Source of the DNA: JAHEJE01 sp965216335
GTDB lineage: Bacteria > Pseudomonadota > Alphaproteobacteria > Rhizobiales > Aestuariivirgaceae
Length of the DNA stretch: 64,000 bases
Reading direction: 5' to 3'
NCBI GenBank assembly: GCA_965216335.1
Contig: OZ244154.1
Span: 2,232,001-2,296,000, forward strand
This document shows, one piece after another, positions 1 to 7,592 of this stretch. The translations under genes were made by a program, and so were the position numbers. Numbering within the stretch: the stretch's first letter is position 1; every line of letters starts with the position of its first letter. The notes below the pieces were generated by a model. That model searched no databases and was not told the origin of the DNA. It saw nothing but the letters and a program-made list of their open reading frames with translations.

Positions 1-890
1 AATGGCGGTCTGAGCGTCAGCCGGCCAAGTGGCCGAAATGGGTCCGCCATGAGCGGTTCCCCGCACCGGCGCCAGAGGTCAATGGCGGCGATCTTTCCGT
101 CACCTTCATCGGTCACGCCACCGCGCTGATCCAGACCGGCGGGCTCAACATCCTGACCGACCCGTTCTTTTCCATGCGCACCAGTCCGGTGCAGTGGGCC
201 GGGCCGAAACGGGTTCACGCACCCGGGGTGGCGATGGAAAAACTGCCGCCGATCCACATCGCGCTGGTCTCTCACAACCACTACGACCACATGGACCTGC
301 CGGCGCTGCGGCAGCTTCACGATGCCTACAAACCCCGAATAATCACTCCGCTCGGCAACGGCGCAATTATCAGCAAGGCTCGCCGGGCCTTCGACATCAC
401 CGAGGCCGATTGGGGCAAGTCAATCCCCATAAATGGGGATGTTTCGATTGTCCCCACCGAAGCCCTGCACTGGTCCAAACGCACATTGTGGGATCGCAAC
501 ATGGCGCTGTGGGCCGCCTTCGTTATCAGGACGCCGCACGGCACCGTCTATTTCGCCGCCGACACCGGCTATGGCGACGGCGCCCACTTCCGCGCCGTAC
601 GCGATGCGTTCGGCCCACCCCGCCTCGCCCTCATCCCCATCGGCGCCTATGAGCCGCGCTGGTTCATGAAGCCTCAGCACATCAACCCGGCCGAGGCGGT
701 TCAGGCCCATATCGATCTCGGTGCCCATCACTCCCTCGCCATCCACCACGGCACGGTGCAACTCACCGACGAGGCCATTGACGAACCGGTCGCCCATCTG
801 TCCGAAGCCCTCGAACATCACGGCATAGACCACGCCCGCTTCCGCGCCCTCACCCCCGGCGAGAGTTGGCGCATCCCGCCGCTGGCGTAA
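1..890 (+). CDS. Metallo-beta-lactamase-fold hydrolase, 5' end missing
   Basis: The reading frame is open from the first bases of the window to a TAA at 888-890, so the start lies upstream and this is a partial gene. An internal ATG at 174 is not the real start, because the conserved strand reading VTFIGHATALIQ lies before it. The metal-binding motif HNHYDH (DNA about 274-291) and a later DTGYG stretch are typical of the UlaG/NAPE-PLD-like branch of the metallo-beta-lactamase superfamily (COG2220). Those enzymes hydrolyse lactones or phosphodiesters with a bound metal pair, probably in the cytoplasm. The substrate cannot be told from sequence. The next gene on the same strand follows after about 195 bp that hold a palindromic repeat, so the two are probably not tightly coupled. 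Confidence 0.8.
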   Translation, partial: WRSERQPAKWPKWVRHERFPAPAPEVNGGDLSVTFIGHATALIQTGGLNILTDPFFSMRTSPVQWAGPKRVHAPGVAMEKLPPIHIALVSHNHYDHMDLPALRQLHDAYKPRIITPLGNGAIISKARRAFDITEADWGKSIPINGDVSIVPTEALHWSKRTLWDRNMALWAAFVIRTPHGTVYFAADTGYGDGAHFRAVRDAFGPPRLALIPIGAYEPRWFMKPQHINPAEAVQAHIDLGAHHSLAIHHGTVQLTDEAIDEPVAHLSEALEHHGIDHARFRALTPGESWRIPPLA

Positions 891-920
891 GAACCGCCGG
901 AGATGGCATTCGAACCATCC

Positions 921-1040
921 GCTCCTAGAAAAGAGGAGGGTCGGGGTGGGGATTGACGGTGGCGCATTTTGGCAAAGCTTATACTTCGTGGCACCGCTAT
1001 CAACCCCCATCCCGACCTTCCCCCTTTCCGGGGGAAGGAG
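921..1040 (-). repeat. Palindromic intergenic repeat, copy 1 (REP-like)
   Basis: About 120 bp whose two halves are imperfect inverted copies: GGTCGGGGTGGGGATTGA near 940 pairs with TCAACCCCCATCCCGACC near 1000-1017. A small GC hairpin (CCCCCTTTCCGGGGG) lies at the right edge. A homologous copy in the opposite orientation lies at 30326-30444. No protein is encoded. It looks like a dispersed REP-type element; a fold at RNA or DNA level is likely, its function unknown. Confidence 0.7.
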
Positions 1041-1086
1041 TAAGGTAGATCCAACCTGGTAGTTCACCATAGAAAGGCCCCACACC

Positions 1087-2247
1087 ATGGCATCCATCAT
1101 CGGCTGGTCCCACTCGCAATTCGGCAAGCTGGAGGACGAGGAACTGGAAACCCTCATCGCCAAGGTGGCGCACGATGCCGTGGAAGATGCCGGCATCGAG
1201 TTTGCCGACATCGACGCCATCTATGTCGGCCAGTTCGGCGGTTTCGAAAAACAGAGCTTCCCGGCCGCCTTCGCCCTCGACGCCGATCCGGGGCTGCGCT
1301 TCAAGCCCGCCACCCGGGTCGAGAACGCCTGCGCCACCGGTTCTGCCGCCATCCACCAGGGCCTCAACGAGATCGCCGCGGGCAAGTCGCGTTTCGTGCT
1401 CGTCGTCGGGGCGGAAAAGATGACCGCCGCCTCGGGACCGGAAATCGGCGATGCCCTGCTCAACGCCTCCTACCGCAAGGAGGAAGGCGACACGCCGGGC
1501 GGCTTTGCCGGCGTGTTCGGCCGCATCGCCGATCTCTACTTCCAGCGCTACGGCGACCAGTCCGCCGCCATGGCCCGCATCGCCGCCAAGAACCACTTCA
1601 ACGGGGTCGAGAATCCTTATGCGCAACTGCGCAAGGATTTCGGCTTCGAGTTCTGCAACACCATCTCCGACAAGAACCCCTATGTCGCCGGCCCGATCCG
1701 CCGTACCGACTGCTCGCTGGTGTCCGACGGCGCCGCGGCCATCGTGCTGACCGACGACGACACCGCCCGCGAACGCGACAAGGCCATTACCTTCCGCGCC
1801 GCCGCCCACGTCCAGGATTACCTGCCCATGTCACGCCGCGACATCGTCAACTTCGAGGGTTGCGAGCGCGCCTGGACCAAGGCCCATGAAGCCGCGGGCA
1901 CCACACTTGACGATCTGTCCTTCGTCGAAACCCACGACTGCTTCACCATCGCCGAACTGATCGAGTACGAAGCCATGGGGCTGACACCCAAGGGCGAGGG
2001 CGCCCGCGCCATCGCCGAAGGCTGGACCGCCAAGGACGGCAAACTGCCGGTCAACCCGTCCGGCGGCCTTAAATCCAAGGGCCACCCGATCGGCGCCACC
2101 GGTGTGTCGATGCACATCATGGCTTCGATGCAGCTCATCGGCGAGGCTGGCGGCATGCAGTTGAAAGACCCGGAGCTTGCCGGCATTTTCAACATGGGTG
2201 GTGCCGCGGTCGCGAATTATGTTTCGGTGCTGGAACGTTTGCGCTAA
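1087..2247 (+). CDS. Thiolase-family acyl-CoA acetyltransferase (SCP2-like)
   Basis: 386 residues, a normal length for the thiolase fold. The nucleophilic cysteine is Cys82 in ENACATGS, and the general-base histidine is His333 in KGHPIGATG. HDCFT near residue 280 is typical of the SCP2/SCP-x-like branch. The second active-site cysteine of classical thiolases is replaced in the C-terminal NMGGAA stretch, also as in that branch. The expected chemistry is thiolytic or condensing C-C chemistry on acyl-CoA in the cytoplasm; the substrate is unknown. The next gene, 40 bp downstream on the same strand, encodes a DmdA/GcvT-like protein, so the two may be co-transcribed. The ATG follows a weak purine-rich stretch (AGAAAGG) at a plausible distance. 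Confidence 0.85.
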   Translation: MASIIGWSHSQFGKLEDEELETLIAKVAHDAVEDAGIEFADIDAIYVGQFGGFEKQSFPAAFALDADPGLRFKPATRVENACATGSAAIHQGLNEIAAGKSRFVLVVGAEKMTAASGPEIGDALLNASYRKEEGDTPGGFAGVFGRIADLYFQRYGDQSAAMARIAAKNHFNGVENPYAQLRKDFGFEFCNTISDKNPYVAGPIRRTDCSLVSDGAAAIVLTDDDTARERDKAITFRAAAHVQDYLPMSRRDIVNFEGCERAWTKAHEAAGTTLDDLSFVETHDCFTIAELIEYEAMGLTPKGEGARAIAEGWTAKDGKLPVNPSGGLKSKGHPIGATGVSMHIMASMQLIGEAGGMQLKDPELAGIFNMGGAAVANYVSVLERLR

Positions 2248-2287
2248 GAGACCGGCGGTCTACAATCTCTTGTCTGGGTAAGCGCAC

Positions 2288-3394
2288 ATGGAGTTCCGCC
2301 TGCCGATCGGACCGCGTGTCCGCCGCTCGCCGTTTTTCGAGGCCACCGTCGCTGACGGCGTCACCCATTTTTCCGTGTACAACCACATGTACATGCCGAC
2401 CGGCTATGGCCATCCGGACGCCGAGTACGACCGGCTGATCAACGGCGTGGCAATGTGGGATGTGGCGGTGGAGCGCCAGGTGCAACTGACCGGCCCGGAC
2501 GCTGCCCGGCTGGCCGATTACCTGACCACCCGCGACCTCACCCGGGCCAAGGTCAACCAGGGCTACTACGCCCCGATCTGCACCCATGACGGCATCCTGA
2601 TCAACGATCCCATCGCCTTGAAACTGGCCGACGACAAATACTGGTTCTCCATCGCCGACAGCGATATCTGCCTGTGGGCCAAGGCGGTCGGCGCCGAACG
2701 CGGCATGGATGTGAAGGTCACAGAACCCGATGTCTCACCGCTCGCCATTCAGGGCCCTAAGGCTGAAGATGTCGTGGCGGCCCTGCTCGGCGACTGGGTC
2801 GGCGACATGCGCTACTTCGCCTTTGCTCCGTTCGATCTCGACGGCATTCCCTTGCAGGTCGCCCGGTCCGGCTGGTCCAAGCAGGGCGGCTTCGAGCTGT
2901 ACCTTTGCGACGGCACCAGAGGCACCGAACTGTGGAACCGGGTCAAGGAGGCCGGCAAGCCGCATGGCATCGGTCCCGGCACGCCGAACTACGTCGAGCG
3001 CGTCGAAAGCGCCCTTTTGTCCTACGGTGCCGACACCGACGATGAGACCAACCCCTTTGAGGTCCGGCTCGGCAAGCTGGTCAACCTCGACAACGAGGCG
3101 GATTTCGTTGGCAAGGCGGCATTGGCCGCCATCGCCAGCCAGGGCCCGAAGCGCCGCCAGGTCGGCCTGTTTCTGGCCGGCGGTCCGGTCCGGCCCAATC
3201 CCCACCCATATCGCATCATCCTGAACGGCGAGCCGGTGGGAACCATGTCCGTCGCCGCCTACTCACCGCGCCTCGACAACAACATTGCCATCGCCCTCAT
3301 CGACAACAACGTTGCCGACGATGAATCGGAGCTCGTCGTCGACGCGCCGGGCGGACCGCGCAACGCGGCGATTACCGGCCTGCCGTTTTGCTGA
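2288..3394 (+). CDS. dmdA: DmdA-like dimethylsulfoniopropionate demethylase (GcvT family)
   Basis: 368 residues of the aminomethyltransferase (GcvT) fold, which passes methyl groups to tetrahydrofolate. Several stretches resemble characterised DmdA proteins as I recall them: VRRSPF near the N-terminus, YNHM, WDVAVERQVQ, SPLAIQGPKAED, ARSGWSKQGGFE and LLSYGAD. DmdA removes one methyl from dimethylsulfoniopropionate to give methylmercaptopropionate in marine bacteria. The family also contains non-DmdA GcvT-like proteins that share much of this pattern, so the fold is nearly certain but the substrate is only probable. The neighbouring thiolase (1087-2247) is not one of the usual dmdBCD partners. 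The gene starts at ATG 2288 with only a weak ribosome-binding site. Confidence 0.65.
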   Translation: MEFRLPIGPRVRRSPFFEATVADGVTHFSVYNHMYMPTGYGHPDAEYDRLINGVAMWDVAVERQVQLTGPDAARLADYLTTRDLTRAKVNQGYYAPICTHDGILINDPIALKLADDKYWFSIADSDICLWAKAVGAERGMDVKVTEPDVSPLAIQGPKAEDVVAALLGDWVGDMRYFAFAPFDLDGIPLQVARSGWSKQGGFELYLCDGTRGTELWNRVKEAGKPHGIGPGTPNYVERVESALLSYGADTDDETNPFEVRLGKLVNLDNEADFVGKAALAAIASQGPKRRQVGLFLAGGPVRPNPHPYRIILNGEPVGTMSVAAYSPRLDNNIAIALIDNNVADDESELVVDAPGGPRNAAITGLPFC

Positions 3395-3456
3395 GCAACC
3401 CGCCCGCGCCCGGTTTCAGTTACTGACATCGCCACAATTCTGTGCAAACTAAACCC

Positions 3457-4230
3457 ATGAGTGACCGGGCCAAGATCAAACCGCCGAACAAGAAGGTCGC
3501 GGCCGCCTGGGCGGTCCATGCATTTACCGCATCAGGTATCGTGCTCGGATTTCTCGCCCTGATCGCCATTCTCGAGGGTGACAAGGTCGCTGCCTTCATG
3601 TGGCTCGGTTTTGCCCTGTTCGTCGACGGGATCGACGGCACACTGGCGCGCCGCGTAGGCGTGAACGAGCACACCCCCAATGTTGACGGTGCCACCCTCG
3701 ACAATGTCATCGACTATTTCAACTACGTCGCCGTGCCGGCGATGATGATCTACTGGTTCAACCTGGTGCCGGAAGGCTGGGCCACCGTCACCGCCGCCGG
3801 CGTCATGGCCGTCTCCTGCTACACCTTCGCCAATGTCGGCATGAAGACCTCGGACTACTACTTCTCCGGCTTTCCGGCGATCTGGAACCTCGTGGTGCTG
3901 GCCTTCCACATTGTCCAGACCAACCCCTGGCTCAATCTTGTTGCGCTCGCGGTCTGCGGCGTCCTGACCTTCATCCCGTTCAAATGGGTCCACCCTTTGC
4001 GGGTGCGCGACTGGCGTCAGGTCACCATTCCCATGACAGTGCTGTGGGGCGCCACGTCAGTGCGCCTGGTCCTCATCGACACCGACGGCCAAAAACTCGT
4101 CGACGCCTCACCCACCGTGTTCTGGCTGTGGGTCATCGCCTCGCTGTACTTCTGCGCCATCTGCATCTGGCGCTCGTTCAGGCCGGAGCCGGAGGCTGAT
4201 GCCGAGGCCAACGACGATCAGCACCACTAA
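3457..4230 (+). CDS. pcs: Phosphatidylcholine synthase
   Basis: 257 residues with about eight hydrophobic segments. The CDP-alcohol phosphotransferase motif is present: DGIDGTLARR at residues 57-66, followed by the aspartates of DGATLDNVID (77-86). Length and motif fit bacterial Pcs, which condenses CDP-diacylglycerol with choline to make phosphatidylcholine in the inner membrane, a route typical of Rhizobiales and some other alphaproteobacteria. An in-frame GTG at 3442 would add five residues; ATG 3457 is preferred because family members begin close to this point. A short acidic, His-ending tail follows the last membrane segment. The choline requirement fits the betaine/sarcosine catabolic genes near 53 kb, although the genes are not linked. 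Confidence 0.87.
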   Translation: MSDRAKIKPPNKKVAAAWAVHAFTASGIVLGFLALIAILEGDKVAAFMWLGFALFVDGIDGTLARRVGVNEHTPNVDGATLDNVIDYFNYVAVPAMMIYWFNLVPEGWATVTAAGVMAVSCYTFANVGMKTSDYYFSGFPAIWNLVVLAFHIVQTNPWLNLVALAVCGVLTFIPFKWVHPLRVRDWRQVTIPMTVLWGATSVRLVLIDTDGQKLVDASPTVFWLWVIASLYFCAICIWRSFRPEPEADAEANDDQHH

Positions 4231-4240
4231 GAGGAAGTAG

Positions 4241-4839
4241 ATGAGATTGGTACCTGTAGCCGCGGCGGTCTTTTGGCATCCCTGCAGCCGGGACACGCCG
4301 AAACCTGCCTTGAAACCTTCACCCGCCTTCTGGTGGACGGCAACGGCGATACGCCGGTTAAGATACATGCGGTCCAGGAAATCAAAGGCGGCATGACCTC
4401 AAGCAACGATTTTCTGCAAGTAGAGACCGGGCACTGGATGACCCGTACGATTGAGCCGACCAACCAGCCCTGGGTGCTGACCTACAACAACACCATGTAC
4501 ACCTCTGCCGACAAGGGCGCGACGTGGACCAAACTCAGAACCGTCGACAGCGCCGAGAACCGCAAGAACGCGCTCAAGAACCAGCGCGAAAACGCCGCCA
4601 CCGCGCGCAAGGCGGTCTGCGGCACGGAAGACCTGGACGGCGCCGCGCACGATGTGGTGGAGGCTGAGTTCGACACGCTGCAGAACTTCAAGGCCACCAA
4701 CCACTACAAGTATTGGGTCAACAGCCAGACCGGCTGGATCTCAAAGACCACCTACAAGATGACGGGACAGGGTTTTGAGAGTTTCACGACACAAACACTG
4801 GAACCGGCCCCCGGCCTGACGTTGCCAACGCCAAAGTAA
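4241..4839 (+). CDS. Exported protein of unknown function; signal peptide split by a one-base frameshift
   Basis: I do not recognise the family. ATG 4241 follows a good ribosome-binding site (GAGGA, 4231-4235) and begins MRLVPVAAAVF, then runs out of frame. The body of the protein is open in another frame from TTG 4273. Adding one T to the TTTT run at 4271-4274 joins the two frames and gives MRLVPVAAAVFLASLQPGHA followed by ETC, a textbook signal peptide with an AxA-like cleavage site. The mature part is about 180 residues, soluble, with two cysteines and the stretch LTYNNTMYTSADKGATW. It is probably a periplasmic or secreted beta-rich protein. The gap is either a sequencing error or a real inactivating or slippage site. 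LtrA follows on the same strand. Confidence 0.6.
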
Positions 4840-4902
4840 CAGTCCGTGCCGTCCGGTCGGCCGAACATCACCGCCTGCCCAAACCCGCCCCGGAGAAAAG
4901 TC

Positions 4903-6099
4903 ATGGCCCTTCAGGACCACCCGATGTGGCGCAAGCCGCAGCACCACAAGGACCTCGATCATGCCCATGATCATGTCCACTGGGTGGAGCTGTTCTATGA
5001 CCTGATTCATGTGGTGACGATATTTCTGCTGGGCAACTATCTCAGCCACCATCATGTTACCTGGGAAAGCCTGCTGGTCTTTGCCTGCATCTTCACCGCC
5101 CTGTGGTTCGCCTGGGGCGAATTGAGCGTTTTCAACTCGCTCTATGTCTCCACAGATGTCTGGCACCGGATCGCCATGTCGGTTCAAATTTGCACGGTCA
5201 TGTTCATGGCCGCATCGATCCCCGCCATCGCCGGCAAGGCATGGCCGTTCTTTGCGCTCGGCTTTGCCGCCAATCGACTGATACTGGCCGCCCTGTATCA
5301 CCGGGCGCGCCGGACCAACGAACACACGCGTTCGCTATGCTCTGAAATGATGCGTAACCTTTCCGTCACGGCCGCGGTGTTCGCCATCTCAGCCTTTCTG
5401 CCCCGACCTTTGGCCTACTGGGTCTTTGGCGCCGGTGTCGTTGCGACCCAGCTTGTTTATATGATCCCGGCAATTACGCCGCTGCGTTTCGAGCGCTTCG
5501 TGCCCCGTGTCGTTCACCTGTCGGAACGTTTTGCCCTCCTGACGCTGATCGTCCTGGGCGAAGGTTTTTTCAAGCTGGTCGTCACCCTGTCCGAGAAAGG
5601 CATCTACAAGGTCAGCCCGGACGTCCTTTTCAATTTCGTCATCGGCGGCATTTCGACCTTCGTCATGTGCTGGATCTATTTCGACTTTGTCGGCAACGCC
5701 AAACCCAGGGACGGCAGGATGCGCACGCTGGTCACCTGGTGGCTTGCCCACCTGTTTCTAATGATGTGCGGCGTCATGGTCGGGGTGGCGCTCGCCGGCG
5801 AAGTCAAGGTCGGGTTCTGGCAGCCATTCCCGGTGGAATATGCCAAAGCGGGCTGCTTCGGGCTGGCTGGTTACCTCGCCGCGCTCTGGGTCATTCAATC
5901 GGTTGTCGAACGCCGCGAGGCGCACCGCTTCGCCACCGGCGGTGTTCGCCTGTTCGGTATTGGCCTGGCCCTGCTGACCTATGCTGTCGTGACCTTCGTA
6001 CCGGCGCTGATCGGCAACCTGATGTGGGGCACCGCCCTGTTCAGCCAAATCGCCGTGCCCATGTGGCGGGCCGTGCGCACGTACACCGCCGAGGACTAG
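4903..6099 (+). CDS. ltrA: LtrA-family membrane protein (low temperature requirement protein A)
   Basis: 398 residues with about ten to twelve predicted membrane segments. The start MALQDHPMWRK is preferred at ATG 4903, which follows GGAGA (4892-4896); an upstream ATG at 4846 lacks a ribosome-binding site. The N-terminal stretch HVHWVELFYDLIHVVTIF is the signature of the LtrA family (PF06772), named from Listeria growth at low temperature; the molecular function is not established. The first 30 residues are histidine-rich. The stop codon is unusual: TA at 6097-6098 is the apparent target of a repeat element, and the G at 6099 is the element's first base. The protein may therefore have ended differently before the insertion. 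A convergent stress gene follows. Confidence 0.82.
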   Translation: MALQDHPMWRKPQHHKDLDHAHDHVHWVELFYDLIHVVTIFLLGNYLSHHHVTWESLLVFACIFTALWFAWGELSVFNSLYVSTDVWHRIAMSVQICTVMFMAASIPAIAGKAWPFFALGFAANRLILAALYHRARRTNEHTRSLCSEMMRNLSVTAAVFAISAFLPRPLAYWVFGAGVVATQLVYMIPAITPLRFERFVPRVVHLSERFALLTLIVLGEGFFKLVVTLSEKGIYKVSPDVLFNFVIGGISTFVMCWIYFDFVGNAKPRDGRMRTLVTWWLAHLFLMMCGVMVGVALAGEVKVGFWQPFPVEYAKAGCFGLAGYLAALWVIQSVVERREAHRFATGGVRLFGIGLALLTYAVVTFVPALIGNLMWGTALFSQIAVPMWRAVRTYTAED

Positions 6100-6360
6100 A
6101 GCCTTTTTTGACAATACCGAGCCATTTGACCGGCTTTTCGCGTTTGCTGGCAAGACAGGCGGCGCGCCGTGGTCTGGTTGACCACAAGTGCCGCCTAACG
6201 CTGTCCAGCGAGCGCGAAAAGCCGGCCTTCGGTGGGACAAATTCGCCCATCCGGTGTGCCATGTCGCTTGCCCGATGCACCACATCGCGCGGCGAGCCAT
6301 GGCTTACCGGGCTGAACGAATTTGACCCATCAAATGGCTCGGTATTGTCAAAAAAGGCTC
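6099..6360. mobile_element. MITE-like element, family 1, copy A (262 bp)
   Basis: The element begins GAGCCTTTTTTGACAATACC and ends with the perfect reverse complement: the terminal inverted repeats match over 31 bp. TA lies directly outside both ends (6097-6098 and 6361-6362). Inside are two further inverted repeats. One pairs 6130-6150 with 6205-6225, with two wobble-type mismatches; the other pairs 6234-6245 with 6317-6328. No transposase is encoded. A second copy of exactly the same length, differing at about a dozen positions, lies at 19722-19983. The features fit a miniature inverted-repeat element mobilised by an IS630/mariner-type or IS5 (IS427 group) transposase acting at TA/YTAR sites. 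It fills most of the 291-bp gap between the convergent ltrA and the tandem usp gene. Confidence 0.85.
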
Positions 6361-6390
6361 TAATCGACAGTAGAGAAATAGCCCCGCCCC

Positions 6391-7425
6391 CTACCGCACG
6401 ATCATGCAGCTGCACGGCGCCGAATGGTTGACCTTGTAGGACACGCTGCCCGCCAGATAGCCTTCCGCGCCGCCAAGTCCGCGGCTGCCCATGACGATCA
6501 GGTCGGCGGCGGCATGTTTGGCCACCCCGACGATGACCCGGGCCGGATCGCCTTCCTTCAGTTCTTCGTCGACTTTGCCGACGCCCTTGTCTGCCGCCGC
6601 CCTGGCGGCCCGCGCCAGAACCTGCTCGCCGATTTCCTTGAGCGCATCAGCGGCAACAACCGGCGGAAACATCGCCGCGCTCACATGTTCGGCAATCGGG
6701 TGCTTGTCGGCGGCAAGCGCATCGCGCGTGCTCTCACTCAACTGGTCCATGTCGATGGTAGAGCGCAATTGCTCAAGCGATGGCCCGCGGTTCATGACGT
6801 AGACGAACTTCACGTCTGCCCCGTACTTGGCCGCCACATCGCTGGCTAGATCGACCGCCTTGTCCGCTGCCGCAGAGCCATCCGTCGGCACAACCACGGT
6901 CTTAACGCCTTCAACGCCCGCCCCGCCTTGGCTCGGATGCACGGTAATGCACGAGCACGGCGCCATGTTGAACACCTTGTGCGACACGCTGCCCAGCACC
7001 AGCTCCGCCAGCCGGCCGAGCCCGCGACTGCCCATCACGATCAGATCGGCCGACGCCGCCTTGGCGCGATGCAGAATGCGCAGCGCCGGATCGCCGTAAT
7101 CCATCACCGTTTCGACCTGCTTGATACCCCGGCCCTCGGCCTCCTCGCGGGCATCACGCAACATCATCTGACCCATGAACTGCAGAACCCGGTAGCGCCG
7201 CGAATGGTGCGGTCCTATGCCGGTATCCGCACCCCTGTTTTCAGCGGCTGAGAACTCGTGATCCGCGGCGGCGAAAAGCTCCTCCGGCACATCTTCGTCC
7301 GGGTCGCCGACATGCACGACCACCAGCCTTGCGTCATACTTCGCGGCAAGGTCGGTCGCCATGTCCAACGCCATCCTGCCATGTTCGGAACCGTCAATCG
7401 GTGTGAGAATAGTCTGCATTGTCAT
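6391..7425 (-). CDS. Tandem-domain universal stress protein
   Basis: 344 residues made of two UspA domains (about 1-160 and 175-344). Each ends with the ATP-binding GxxG-x9-GS pattern: GSRGLGRLAELVLGS in the first and GSRGLGGAEGYLAGS in the second. UspA domains bind ATP and help cells survive energy or oxygen stress in the cytoplasm; no reaction is known for most. Start ATG 7425 follows GGGAGG on the minus strand; a second ATG two codons later is possible. Upstream lies a perfect FNR/FixK-type box with a well-placed -10 element (7537-7578), suggesting induction under low oxygen. A second usp gene is at 17952-18800. Confidence 0.9.
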   Translation of the reverse strand: MTMQTILTPIDGSEHGRMALDMATDLAAKYDARLVVVHVGDPDEDVPEELFAAADHEFSAAENRGADTGIGPHHSRRYRVLQFMGQMMLRDAREEAEGRGIKQVETVMDYGDPALRILHRAKAASADLIVMGSRGLGRLAELVLGSVSHKVFNMAPCSCITVHPSQGGAGVEGVKTVVVPTDGSAAADKAVDLASDVAAKYGADVKFVYVMNRGPSLEQLRSTIDMDQLSESTRDALAADKHPIAEHVSAAMFPPVVAADALKEIGEQVLARAARAAADKGVGKVDEELKEGDPARVIVGVAKHAAADLIVMGSRGLGGAEGYLAGSVSYKVNHSAPCSCMIVR

Positions 7426-7536
7426 CTTGACCTCCCATTGTCAGCAAGAGTTGAGGTCCGCGCAGCCACCCGGTCGCAGCCGCCCGAAATTCCGGGCGCT
7501 TCGGCAAGGCAACTGCGGAAACACTTGATGGTTGAA

Positions 7537-7578
7537 ATCATAGAACCACGGACTTCGCGCGGCATTGACGTGGGTCAA
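7537..7578 (-). promoter_or_regulatory. FNR/FixK-type promoter upstream of the tandem usp gene
   Basis: TTGACGTGGGTCAA at 7565-7578 is a perfect TTGAC-N4-GTCAA dyad, the binding pattern of FNR/FixK/Anr regulators. On the minus strand TATGAT, a good -10 hexamer, occupies 7537-7542. The two centres are 32 bp apart, exactly the spacing of class II activation (box at -41.5). Transcription would start near 7530, about 105 bp before the ATG at 7425. Confidence 0.65.
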
Positions 7579-7592
7579 CACGCCTGGCGAGA

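Noticed and set aside
420..1220. A 266-residue minus-strand frame spanning the first hydrolase and the repeat
   Set aside because: It crosses the palindromic repeat and lies opposite a gene with an intact metal-binding motif; no family resemblance.
6041..6415. Open frames across the MITE-like element and its flanks (also 19709-20041)
   Set aside because: They exist only because the repeat happens to be open, run across its borders and have no ribosome-binding site. The inverted-repeat structure explains the sequence.
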